From NCBI GenBank assembly GCA_013396525.1, contig VWYX01000396.1:434001-498000 (forward strand): DNA of 64,000 nucleotides. The letters run 5' to 3'. The notes beneath the pieces were generated by a model. That model ran no database searches and had not been told where the DNA came from. It worked only from the letters and a program-made list of their open reading frames with translations. The stretch is from Chaetorhynchus papuensis. Taxonomy: Eukaryota > Chordata > Aves > Passeriformes > Rhipiduridae. Positions 13,301-26,000 of this stretch are shown piece by piece (the first letter of the stretch is position 1; each line of letters starts with the position of its first letter). The translations under genes were made by a program, and so were the position numbers.

Positions 13301-16300
13301 GCCTCTGTTTCCAAAAGAAGCTCAGGGTGACCAGGTAACAGTAACATATACAGGTCTGTGTTTAGTAAATTCAAGGCAGGCAAGATAAATCCCATTCTCA
13401 ACAGCATCCCATCATTCTGGCAGCTACTTGCTAAACTGAGAATATTTTGCACTTTTTTCACAACCTCAGAACAACTGAACAGGGTCTTTTCTCAAAAGTG
13501 TTATGACTCGGCTCCCATAACACAGTCATTTTTTTAAAGGAGAAAATATCCCAAGAAGCCTGGCAAAAACACTGACCAAAATGATGTCCCTGGCACATAA
13601 TATCCCTGGAGTTTAGGATGCTTTGTAACCATTGCCTACATGAATTAAATGGCTCTTTTCTGTTTAGACAGCTGGATTTCTGTGTGGCACTAGATGGCAA
13701 TATTCCCCCAGCTCCTACAATGGTCAGGGGAGCCGTACATAGCAACGGGACACATCCTGACCTTGTTTCCTTCTTATCACCCACGTAGCTCATATTATAA
13801 CAGCCAGGTTTTATGTGACTAAGCTTAATCTGGGCTGCAGGGTTTTTAAAAATCTCTGTGCATTCATCCACCTACCTTTACAGCTTCGCAGTTCTCTGTC
13901 AAAACATTTATTGGACACTAGATTTACTGTGTGGGATCTTCTGTTTCATTAAGAAAGCTCTTATGATCTCAGGCTGTTCCATGGTGTTGATGCTCAAATC
14001 CACAGGCAAGAAATTTATACATCCAGAATGTTGCACTGGTTTCCTGCTGCCTTTTGTGTATTAATGTGGTGGCAGATCCAGTCAAGTCATTACTTAGACA
14101 CAATGTTGCCTCATGTCAATTGTAAGTGGATTATTTTTTCCACTCATGTTTGTTCTCATGTAAAATCAGCATAATCTGAACTCAGCAACTGTAAAAAAGT
14201 AATTCCGTGTCTGTACCCAGATAAATTTAACCCTATCCCTGTGGGATATTTCTAAAGGTTTTCTCTAGTCAAAGAGATTATAGACAGCAAGGAATAGGGC
14301 CAGCAATGAATATTGCATATCTCCTTTGTGTGATTAGGATTTTTTTGCCTTTGGACCACTTTACTGAGGTCCAGGTCTATTGAAATTGCTCCTTTCAAAA
14401 TCAGGCTTGTTGTTGATTTTTGTGAGACCACGATCATTATAATGATTTTCCAATAATTAAGTACTCTGAAACAAAGGGATAGAGTGAAACATCTCTCCTT
14501 ACACACCGCGCCCCTTTTCCGGTCCCCTGGAGAGCCACAGAGCCCACTTGAAGATCTCAAAGTTCTTGAAACCATAAACAAACAAAATTTCACACTGTTA
14601 GAAGTAGTGAATTACTCTCACTCCTCTTGCTCAAAGGATGGGGGAATTTAGCTATAAAAACCCATCTATCTCCAAGTGAAACTCCACCTGAGCCTTCACC
14701 CTGTGTCCAGCTGTGCTCTTTTCTGTTAGCTGCACACTTTTCTGTGGGTTGTTTTTTCAAAGTCAATAGAAAATATTTTATTTGTCCTAAAATGCAAGGT
14801 TGCTTTTGCAAAAATAATCAAATGCTTTCTGCTGATAAAGCAGGGAATGTATTTCATGTTTTTGTGATGCAAAGGCCTGTTTAAGTAATTCTTGATGATT
14901 TAATAAATACTTGACTAAGTGCATCACACTGTGTACATAGGAACCTTAGATTTTGTGTACCCATGTTTTCCCAGAGCATTTTTTGTTGCTGTGTTTGTAT
15001 CTTTTGCTATTCACATCCTTGTTTATGTATTTACCGAACAGCTCAGGTGGCCAAGCAATTACAATAACGAATGTGTAATATGGAGGAAATGTTGTATCAT
15101 GAGGTACAAAGTATTGCTGCATGGGTTCAGGCCCTCATCCAATAACAACTAAACGCATAAAGAAGACTTCATTGGTCTCAAAATATTTTTCACTGTATCT
15201 TTACTGGCAGTAGAACTTAGTTTGGAAGACATGATTAAAATTCAAGTGTTATACATGTCTGATATGGACAAATGACATAATTTCTTGCAGGCACCAAATG
15301 TTCTACACCACAACACATTATTCATCTCAAACCAGAAAACACAAAATACTTGCTGATAACATCTACTTTTGCTTGGGTGAATGAATGTTAAAGCTTGTTA
15401 TCACTGACTTCCATGTTTTGTTAAGGCAGAAGAAAATGTAATATTTTTAAGCAGCACAAGAACTTCTCAAAGAGAAAAACATTTGGCAACAATGTGTTTT
15501 TTACAGTCATGGTGTCTTGCAGTTGTCATGATTGACTTTGGGAGCGGGACTAAGACCTCTGGCTTTTCTGGAGTTTCTGTGTGGCCTTGTTGACGTCACT
15601 TGATCTTTATGTAGGGAGGATTCAAGTACCTCTGGAGCTTTCTTGAATTCATGTCCTTGTAATCATCTGTCCGCCTCAGTCCACATTTGTCTAGATGGAG
15701 TGGAGGGAATAGGAGGGATCAGAACAGTCTCTGCTAACTTAATGCCTTTCATATTCCCAGTGGTCCTAAAATAAATGCTGGAATTCTTTGTTGCAAAAGA
15801 CAGAAGGCATCTCAGGATTCCTTCTTCTCTGGAAAATGCTTTCATCTCTTGAGAGTATATAACTGATGGAGTACTGGGAGGACTTATTTTCAGCACAGGC
15901 AACAGCATAATTTTCAGCCTTCTGTGAGTACCCACCCAGATTTTAGGCTGTTCTTTACTTAAACCTGGATCTCCAAAAAAGAATTAGGTGTGAAGGAATC
16001 ACTTCTTGTTAACAAACACTTCAAGCTAATTATCAAGGTAGTGACTAATGGGGGGGTTACATGTTTACAAGTCAATACTAGAAAAATACCCGTCTGGGAC
16101 TCTTTTCATGATTGTATGGATTACTGACCTTGCTAGGATGAGGTTGCATTAGTTGAGATTAAGGTAGCATGGGTAGTACTCTATGACTTTTAGTTTGTTC
16201 TTGTCTCTCACAAATGGTACAGAGGAAGCTTTTAGCTAAGAAATTGAAGGAAAGTGCGTAATTTCTGGCGTAGGATGCTAATGTACTGTTTTAATATTTT

Positions 16301-18539
16301 AGGAAAGGTTACCAAGGCAGTGGATGGAGAAGCTGTAATGTTTAAAGATAAAGGAGATGAAAAAAAAACCTGACAGTCTCAGTAATTTAATTCATGAAAT
16401 AACAATAATAAAATTCATAAACTGAGGTTGGATCGGGTGCAAGAAAATTCTCCTTAGGCTGCTTAATTTTTGGTGAGTAATTACCACAGTAAGAGCAAAA
16501 TGTCTACTTTTCCATGAGCTGGCTAAGGAGAAGAGAGCCACTACTCGGGCTGAAGTAACCATTAATGGGAAAACTATGTCTTGAACCTCTGATGTGTTTG
16601 AGAAGTAAGAGAACATTTCCTTCATGTTGACAGACTGGAAGTTGATGGAGAATTAAATGCACAGAAAACAGCTGAATGTCCTGAACCTGCAAATTTTGTT
16701 ATGCAAGTAGACTACTTCTCTGAAGCTGGCCTCTGTAGAAATCCCTCACTTTTCTGAGGACAGGCAATTGAAAGCTTGCACGTCAAGTTCTGCTCTTTCC
16801 CATCTCAAATCCCTCACTTCCCATGTTCTTTCTCTCTGCATCCCAACCTGGGACCAGTGTGTACTCCCATCTGTTGATCTTTTTCTTGGAATCAGGATTC
16901 TTTAATTTCTTTCAGGATGTAGCATCTTCCTCATATTCTCCACTTTACCTGATTATCCAGGAGACATTTTCTTCAGAACTGCATTGTTTTTGCTCCAAAG
17001 TACCCAAATAAAGTTTCAAATCATCTTGAAAACCGAAGAATTACTGAAACCCCATTTTTTTATTTAATCTCTTCATTTGCTCCAATTAATCTTCCCTCTA
17101 TTTTACCTGAAAATTCCCTGGTTGTATTCTTGCTTGTGTTGCCTTGACCTCTCTTCATCTAGTTGCTTTATATTCCCAGGAAGCTCATTCCTGAACTTCT
17201 TGCAGTGTAAGTGGTGCTGTTGCTAAACTTGCCAGTGAACTTCTTCCTTGCTCACCTTTTCCTAATTCACCTGTTCCTAACCAGCTCATATGCTTTTTTT
17301 CTACTTGATTTTCAACCTCTTCTGGGCTCTCTTTTAATTCTGGCTGCCCTTTCACTTCATGCCTCACAACCTGGGAGGCTGAATCAGAGAACCACAGAAA
17401 TCTACTCAGAGGAATATAGGAAATGAGGGATCTAAGGGAAGTAATGAGACACACTGGAAGCGACTCAAGGAAGAAGAAAGAGCCAGAGCCCTTTCTGCTC
17501 ACCCTTACTCCACCCATATGAGCTGCTCTCCTCACTCTCCTTCCTGTGTGCTGCACTTGGCTGTCCCCTCATCTCCATGGTCACCTCCATAGTCTCTTCT
17601 CACAACATGCTTGAACCATGAGGCTTAACAGGAACTACTTGAAAGCCCTGGTGACATATTTAGAGAGGAAGCAGAAACTCTCCATAGGTATTCACTTAGC
17701 ACCTGAAATAATTACCCACTGCATTTCCAGGTGACATTGGGGAAAGGCTAGCATTTCAAGCATGTGTATGTTCCAGATGCCTTTCCCATACATGTCTCCT
17801 GTATCTCTCTGTAGGGTCTATTTCATAAAAAATGTCTGGTTTATGTATATGGACGTTGAACCCTTGCTGAAAGTAGATCTGTGTACGTTGTCAGAGGAAG
17901 GAGGGTCAAAATAAAGAAGCTGGGACATGTATTTATAGGAAGAAAAAACTACCTCAAACCACACCAAAACCAATCCCCGCTTCTCCCCACCAAACTCCAA
18001 CCTAAGAAGAAGAGAAAGAAAATAAAGGATAAAATTGTGACCTCTGAGTTCCGGAGAAGGCTTGGCTATTCAGAGTGTAGGATGGAATCAGTCCTATCAC
18101 CCAAAGTAGATACTGAACAAATTTAGAAATATATCTGAAAGACTTTAAAACTTATCCCAGATGTTTCTATAGTTTTTTTCAAGACTTAAAGAAACCTTTA
18201 TAGCCTTAAAATGGGATAGGTTATATATTGCAACTAAAAGGAGGGAATAAAGCTAGCAGCAGTTTTACAGTACTCTGGTAATTAGTAGAAGATCAGTATA
18301 CAAGACATCACATTGTACAGGTCTGGTTCATGCCTGTGCACACAGACCTCATCTTTGTGAGATGTCCAGTCAGATCAAAAGCTTCTTTGTGAACTCAGGA
18401 AATGCATATGAAGGGATGGGCAAAGACCTCGCAGGTAAAGGGACAGGTTAGAATTTTTTGCCAATATAAATATATTTACATTATTATCAATGTAACTAGG
18501 TCATTTAAGAGGGAGATTTTCCATATGCTTTTTTTACTA

Positions 18540-18573
18540 ACATCAAGTCTAGGCACACATCAAGTCTAGGCAA
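18540..18573 (+). repeat. 17-base tandem duplication
   Basis: ACATCAAGTCTAGGCA occurs twice in succession, at 18,540 and 18,557, with only the last base of the unit differing. It is about 1.4 kb upstream of the CDHR3 start codon. Confidence 0.75.
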
Positions 18574-19139
18574 AGGAAGATCAGCTTCCTCAGTACTACA
18601 GGTTGTGTTCCCAGATAATGTGGTGTGGCCACATTCACTTTAAACCATCACAAGGTCCTAGCAGCACTTTAAAATAGATGCAGATTAGCCGTCAAATGAG
18701 TATTTCTCATGATTCCCCAGATCAGTATTTGATATGTAGGTATGGTTCAGTTCCAGTCAGTAGGTTTTACTGATGCATCTTTTCCAGGTCCAGTGTATGA
18801 GCAGCATTCTCTGGGGCACATAGTCTAAGGTGCGAATGCAGCAAGGATTAGCAGTGCCTGCCCCAGTGTTAAACTGGCTGTTCATGTTTACCATGTTCAA
18901 TTAACATGTTCAATGCTACACAAAACACAGAAGCATGGGACAGAACTTTCTGAGCTACTGTCAGCTTTCAGTGGAACAACCGCAGAGGGTCATGCAGAAA
19001 CATCTAGAGATGCCAGATTAGCTCACAAGCTCACAAATCAGTCAGGTTTCTCCACAGCTGTGTTAAATCTGAATCTCAAAATTCTGCCTCTTAGCAGAGC
19101 TGCTAAGTTTGTGCAGAGGTGTTGAGAATCAACTAGATG

Positions 19140-19244
19140 AATCCCTGAGCAACCTGATTTAATTAAGCCTGCTTTGAGCAGGATGTTTGTCTAGGTGACC
19201 TCCAGAGGTCCCTTCCAGCCTAAATTATTCTATGAGTTGATTCT
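19140..19244 (+). mobile_element. CR1 LINE 3' end fragment
   Basis: The string GGTGACCTCCAGAGGTCCCT followed by TCCAGCCTAAATTATTCTATGAGTTGATTCT is the familiar 3' end of an avian CR1 retroposon in the sense direction. The element is heavily 5'-truncated. It lies about 700 bases upstream of the CDHR3 start, so it could fall in the promoter region or a 5' UTR. Confidence 0.85.
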
Positions 19245-19951
19245 AATGCACCTATATTGCATGCAGTTCCAGTATACTAATACTCTACTTCTCTACTTCA
19301 CTTCTCTACTATGTTCCATGAAATAACACTAAGACTGCCCTTACTTTAAAAAAAAAGTTGGTTGTATTGTGGGCTAGCAAGGTAAATGCATAATCTAGGG
19401 GAACCAGTGCATTTCTATGGGGGTTCATGCTGTTCCTGAGACAGCTACAGCAAAGCTGCATCATGTACAAACTTCATCATGTACACATGCTGCACCTCCA
19501 AGTGTGCAGTATGTGTGGTCTGCATGATTCTCTGATAGTCAGAGAAATAAGAAAACTTCAGGTTCTTGGTTTGAGTAAAAAACCACGAGTATTTGATGTT
19601 GGTGTGTGAAGAGAGCACCTCATTGCCAGAGTGGTGAAAGCAGCATGGTATTTCCAGATTTAAAACATACTAGATTCTCTTCATAATGCTTCATTGAATA
19701 AGATGATTACAGTGAAAGGACAATTAATGACTGTTTTCCCAAGTACAGGCCAGGGCTGTGAATGAAGTGTCAGCAAGGAGCAGTTCCCTGACAAGCAAAC
19801 AAGCTGACGGTGTTTGGAAACTCCCTTGGAGACACAGGTCCTTTGTTTCATTTCTCACTGCACAACATGAAAAAGAGGAAGAATTTAGGTGGAGCTGAAG
19901 TAAACTGGGGAAAACATACCATGATCTTCCTTCAGTTTGCATCCTGGGAAC

Positions 19952-20021
19952 ATGAAGGACAGGGTCGTAAAGACAATGAAGAGCATGCTCCTTTTCCTAA
20001 TTTTGCTAGGAGTAGTATCTG
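19952..20021 (+). CDS. CDHR3: CDHR3 exon 1: signal peptide
   Basis: This exon encodes the start codon and signal peptide and ends on phase 1 before GTAAGA. It is drawn from the first in-frame ATG (19,952); an in-frame TGA lies at 19,922. The Met at 19,976 gives MKSMLLFLILLGVVSG, a basic N-end followed by a hydrophobic core, and exactly matches the 16-residue length I recall for the human signal region, so 19,976 may be the real start. Both ATGs have A at -3. The transcription start and any noncoding 5' exon cannot be seen. Confidence 0.85.
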
Positions 20022-23000
20022 GTAAGAACATGATTTCATTATGCTACTAAAATTAGAATGCTGTTGGCTGTTATACTTTCTCTTGGGAGCTTTATAATAC
20101 ATATTTAGGGATCAGGCAAGGATGGGAAAAATCAAGTAACAATTATTTTCCTACTGAAATAGATTGGGCTCTGTGGTTATAGCAGTATAATGAAGAGAAT
20201 ATGACTCTTTGCTAAAACACTTTGTTGGATGAGGCACTTCATTTCTAATAGCCACTGCTCAGTGTGACAGCACTGGAGTGGGAAAGGAGGTCAGCTCTCC
20301 AAGAAGCAATAACTAGTAATTATACTCCAGGATTCTCCTTTCAAATATTGGTGACATTTCTCTTTGATAAAGTAAAACAAGCAACTAAATAGAACCAAAC
20401 AAAAATAAATTTGTGGAGAATATTAGTAGGATAACATCACTAACATTGATTGGTGTAAATACATGGGAGATTTGCCAATATTAGTATTTGCACATTAGCA
20501 GCTTAGTAGATCTTCAAACTGTCTGAAGTCTGAGTGACACACAAAGCACTGGTATTGCTGCAAGCTGCCTGCTCAGGTAGGGTCACTTTGCTCTCAAGGG
20601 ACTGTAAGAGTTGTGCCATCCCTCAGGAACCTGTCAGCATTTGGTGGTTTTCCTGATGTTCCCCAAACAGGGATTAGGACACTACCTGCCAATTTCATCT
20701 TTCTTTGAAAAATAGCATTTTTCTAACCTGTATGGTTGTGGGTAGAGAAAATCTTGGAGCATTACTCAAGCACACTCTAAAGACTGGCCACATCACAAAT
20801 CAATAAGTCTTAAATATACATAAACTTCTCCAAACTAGTCTCATTATTGCTTTGTCTTGAACTTAGTATTTGTCAATGATTGTTATTGATAATTCTGAAA
20901 AAAATATATTAAATTGCTTCAGAAATATTTCATTCTGCAAAGTAAAGAGGTAAGTAAGGACTTGTAAATATGGAAGGACAGCTTTTATAAAATTGGTTGG
21001 AAAAAGAAGCCATTTAGATGCAGTATCTAAAATTTCAGTTAAAAATAAAGAACAAGATGTAAGAACTTTTGATTTAGAAAGACAAATTCCGAGTAAACAG
21101 CCAATGAAATCTTTGGAGTTAATACAAAAATAGCAACTCCTTTCTAAATTTCTAAATGCTGTAAATTATTTCATTGCTTTTATAAATGGTTTTCATTAGT
21201 GAACTGTGGCTTGATGCATGAACTGAATTCATCAGGTACTGTCCATGGGAGATTACATTCAAAGTTCAGCTCCACTTATGGAAATGTATCTCCAGAAGCC
21301 CCTCTCAACCCAGCCTCATTTGCATGGGTGATTTTTGTTGATGATGTTTTCCAGAACCTTTAAGAACAGTAATAAAAACTTAGTCCTTCACTGTGTCTTG
21401 CTCCTGCTGACATAAATCAGTAACAGCTCAGCTGAACTCAGGCCTACCAGGGTGTCAATATGACCTGCTCAGATTAACTCATTCAGGCAGTTCCCACCTC
21501 AGCATCTCCCACATCCCAGCCTGTACCTGTAGAGTATCTCCAGCACCATTTTTTCCACAAATGCCAGAGTAATCCCAGCCCAATCAGTGACCCATGAACC
21601 TGCTGTATCTACAGTGTGGGATCATGGGAATCTCCATGCAGCTGTGGAGAGACCCTTAGGCTGCAGCCCTGTGGCAGCTGTAGCAGCTTTTTACCTTGCA
21701 GCCCTGTAGCAGCTGTAGTTCCTGTAGCAGCTTTTTACCTTGCAGCTCTGCAGCAAAAATAAAGATTTCATGGTGATGCCTTTTCCTTGTCTTAAAAATT
21801 AAGAGCCAGGCACGGTTAAGGGAAGAAAGTGTTTTTACCTCAGTATTTAATAAGGATCATTATGGTGCACCACTTCACCACGGTGGAATGTGCTGAAATG
21901 CACACGCAATAGGTCGTGTATACAATTTATAGACCTTTCAAATTAGCATATCTATCAAAGATTCCCCAACAAGAAGCTTAAATGAATAGTGCGATATCCC
22001 CCCATCCTGAGGAATTCCCCCCTGGATGGGGCTAACCATAGTTTACAGGGTGTATTCTAGAGAGGACCTTGGTTTCTCAGGATAGCGTGGGGCTTTCCAG
22101 CCTCCAGCTGCGACTCCAGGATGTCTGGTCTCCTGGCTTAACAGAATATCAGGACTATGCTAAGTTACTGGACTTAAGGAATTACAAGTATGCATGCTAA
22201 AAGCCCTGAGAATAAATAAAAGCTGTATAAAAGCTATGTAAAAGGTACATAAAAGAAAAGGCAAAGAATCATCATGGCATCAATGGGGCTTTTGCACAGT
22301 GATTGCTGGTGTATGAACAGTCTGTCCAGTCGCTTGAGTGGGCAGTATCTGCCTCCCTCTTGGCACACACCGTGTGTAGGAAGTTTGGCTGAAGCTAGAT
22401 TTCTTGGAGAGTGTTTGTGTTTTGGATGAGCCAGTGAAGCATCCCCAAGCAACAGTCAGCCCTACCATAGCCTGGTGTTGAGGTACATTGCCAGTTCAGG
22501 GATGTGAGATTACTCAGGTGCTGTTTCAGGGCATCAAAAGCAGTCCTGATTTATATTTTCTAGACACTCTTCATAAGATAAAGCACAACAGGTCTTTGTC
22601 AAAAATAGCAAACCCTAGAAGCTAAATGACAGAAAAAGCAAAAAGTTTGGTTTGGGGAGTCCAGGGGTCTAGACAAACAAGGAGCTTGTGCAAATCTGTT
22701 GTATGCCTCACCAGTATGTGCATCTTCTGTGCAGTTTTGAACCATAGGGTGCTTTTGTGGGCCTGCATCTTCTCCAAAGACTCCAGGTTGCTCTTCCTTG
22801 CTCAAAGCAGGAGCAATGACAGGACCACCCCTGAAATTGTTACTAACTCACACGACTCAAGAGCCAGGCTTGCACACAGCTGCTGTAGAAAGAATTAGAA
22901 GATGGAAAACGGAGGAAATAGGTGCTGCAGATAGTGTAGTCTACAAAAATACATTGCTTCTTTAGTATCTGGGTCTGTGTGATTCAAGGTACTTTTTGAT

Positions 23001-26000
23001 GTGATAGTGAACGGAGGCAGCATTTAGCACAGGGAGCAAAATTAAAAAATAGAAACATTTTTGACTTCTTTGCTTCTGTATAAAGACATACATGAAGGCA
23101 AATGATGCAGTAACAATGATACTTTAACAACAGCCACTCTAGATGACAACACTATAGGAATGAATTACAGAAAAGATTGATTCTTTTGCCATTAACACTG
23201 GATTTACTACCATGCAATGCCCCCATTCATAAGTAAGAAGAGAGTCAGGGCGTTTTGTGTTCAGTATGTGACAAAAGCTGTGCTTGCTAGCCCAAGATTC
23301 CCAGAAGTAATTTTACATTCCTTTCCATCTTGCAGGAAGAAGAATCCAGTTGCTTAAGGGCTTACCTGCAACAAGCACTGTTGAAGAAAACTCAGCAGCT
23401 GGTGTTTCAGTCTATAACTTCAGTGTAACTGTTTCTCCATTGGCTTCTGGAGGTGTTGCAGTTCCTCCTACCATAGTAAATTCAAATCCACTTACAGAAG
23501 CTTTCGACATTGAATCAAAAGGTGGTCTTGAATACAGAGTGAGTGTTAAGTTTAGCTTGAGCAATTTTCAGTTGTAGGCTGATGTTTCCTGGATTACTGA
23601 GCGCTGACAGTGCACAGTGTCTCATCTTTTAATCAGTTTTAAATGCAGACTGTGGTAGTATTCAAAAATGCTGTAATAGTTATGACAGGTGAATAGCAAT
23701 AGTGATTATGATTTTTAATTGCATCTAGGAAAAATCACTCATCACAATAATTCCCTTAATTCGGTGATAAAAAAAATGTTATTTTTAGAAAATAAGAAGT
23801 GAAGAAGAACATGGAGGACCTGCTTCTGTTTTGAGGTTTTATCCATAGTTTTTCAGCTTAATATGTATGAAGTCACTGTGAATTGAAGGGGCTTTGATAA
23901 ACCACATACAGCTTCTGTTTGGCCACTCTCACCAAGAATTAAAATTAATTTGTCTCACTTCCAAAATAAATGAAGCTGAATCAGATCAAAGTAATTTTTA
24001 ATTCTGAACAAAGGCTGTGACACATGAGGAAGTTATCTTGAGGTAAGAAGTTATCACCCTTCCACACATCTATGACCTGTTTCTGTCCATTACACGCTCT
24101 TGTCCTATGGCAAATGCAGAGAATTTTCCATTACTTCAGGCTGATTTTCATTGTTGCATAAATTAGCAAGTATTAGTTCACATTTGTCACGGGCAATGAG
24201 TGTTCAGATGCATGATAACTTGTCATCCCATTGCAATTTGCTTGTATGTTTGAGCCTGAACAATGACACTGAAGAGTGGCTTTATTGATACAGGTAGAAC
24301 TGGTGCAGAGTCTTAAAAAGATGATTTGAATATCCTTTTCTGAGTTTTTGCAAGAAAGTTCAGGTTTTCACAGAACTGATACAAAAGCTCTTTTCTTGTT
24401 CTCTTTGCTTGTGTTTCTGGGAGAAAAATTGGGAAAAGTAAGTCTGTGGCCCTGGGTGGTATTGGCTCATGGATTTGATGTGCCTGTGGGGAGCTGCTGT
24501 GGCTCCCATGCTCCAGCCTCCCAGCAGAGTACAAAGCTCACTTGTGCCAGCTCTGCTGGCTCTTTACTGCTCCCCAGCCAGGACAGTGAAATGGTTAAAA
24601 AACCTCTCAAGAAAGCCCTCTTTCACCTGTGAAGCATAGGGTGTGTCTGTACAAACACATGGACTGGCTCATCTGAAGAGATCATAGAATTAACAGAATA
24701 TGCTGATTTGGAAGGGTCCCTTCAGGACTATCAAGTCCAGCTTCTGGCTCTATGTAGGACACCCCAAGAGTCACATCACATGCCTGAGAGCATTGTCCAA
24801 ACGCTTCTTTAACTCTGCCAGGCTTGCTGCTGTGACCACTTCCCTGGGCAGCCTGTTCCAGTGTCCAGCCCCTTTCTGGGTGAAAAACGTTTTCCTGATG
24901 TCTAACCTAAAACTCAGCTCTATCTATTGCCATTAAATCTTTGCTAAGATATAGAAAAAGGCAGTATTTCATTAATGTATTATGGGATTTTCAGATTAGC
25001 TAAGTACCTGCTAGGACAGACTCTTCAGTATTTATGAAGCACATTTAGTCCTGTCGCAGCAACAGAAAGCAGTATCACTTTTCTTGATCTATTTGGAGAT
25101 TTCTGAGAAAGTCACAGTATCTGAGATCTGAGTCCTGTCCATTCCTCCTCACCTTACTCCTGTTTGAAGGTTCTCAAGAGCAGAAGATGTGTGGAATACT
25201 TGAAAACCAGCTGTTGCTTGAAACTACCTGGATGCTCTTAGTGGTGCTCTCTGAATATATTGATGGTGGAGCAGGGAGCAGTGAAATTCTAACGTGGGAT
25301 GAGTGATAGACAGTTTAGGGTGGCTCTAGCTCCCCTTTCATGAAGTCTGCAGCTGCTTCAAGTGTGTGCAGTCCTGCCTTCATCAGTAAGCTCTGCTCCT
25401 GCCTGAAGGAAAGGTAAATAGTGGCTCACAGCCTATGCCAGCGGCATGCTATTTCCAAAAAGGTTCAAAAGCAACCTAGGAAAAGACCATTTAGATTCAC
25501 ATCTTCACTTCCAAGGCCTTTATAAAGGAGGGTGGAAGATGTATTTTTAGACACATTTAGTTTGGTTGTAGTTACAGCACCAGTGAAAATATTTGGCTGT
25601 GAACTGAAGGGATAATCTCCAGAGCACATAATTTCTGCTTAGAACTGGACAGTTTAAAATGTTGAATTAATTGCATGTGTTTACTGTATTTCAGTCTCCA
25701 TCAAACATTCATTTTGGACATCACTGGTGTGACAAGCTTTTTAGAATGTTTCTTCTGTGTTAGCATCACTTGTATGGGAAACTTGCATCTGTACAGTATA
25801 GGAGGAAAGGACACCATCCAGGACATAGTTATTTTCTCCTGCAGTATTGTAACAAAAAGATCCATGAGGTTCCAGACAGCAGCTGTTTTATGTACCAGAA
25901 GGCACAAAACATTTGTGCTTCTGTTCACTCTTCTCCAACTGTTTTTGTCAATTGGCTCTATTTTGACTTCTGTCTTCTAACTGTGCTGACATCACTTTTG

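Larger units (their letters stand above)
1..19139. other. Upstream noncoding region
   Basis: This is AT-rich sequence with only short, unrecognisable open frames and no exon I can identify. It contains homopolymer runs (T near 2,583, 3,140 and 10,770; A near 9,630) and pyrimidine-rich blocks at about 3,570-4,240 and 16,770-17,330. It also has small tandem duplications at 4,233-4,280, 7,250-7,301 and 18,540-18,573. In human the gene upstream of CDHR3 is ATXN7L1, on the opposite strand; I see no exon of it here. Confidence 0.6.

Noticed and set aside
1..19951. Exons of ATXN7L1, expected upstream from human synteny
   Set aside because: No recognisable exon on either strand; the gene probably starts outside the window.
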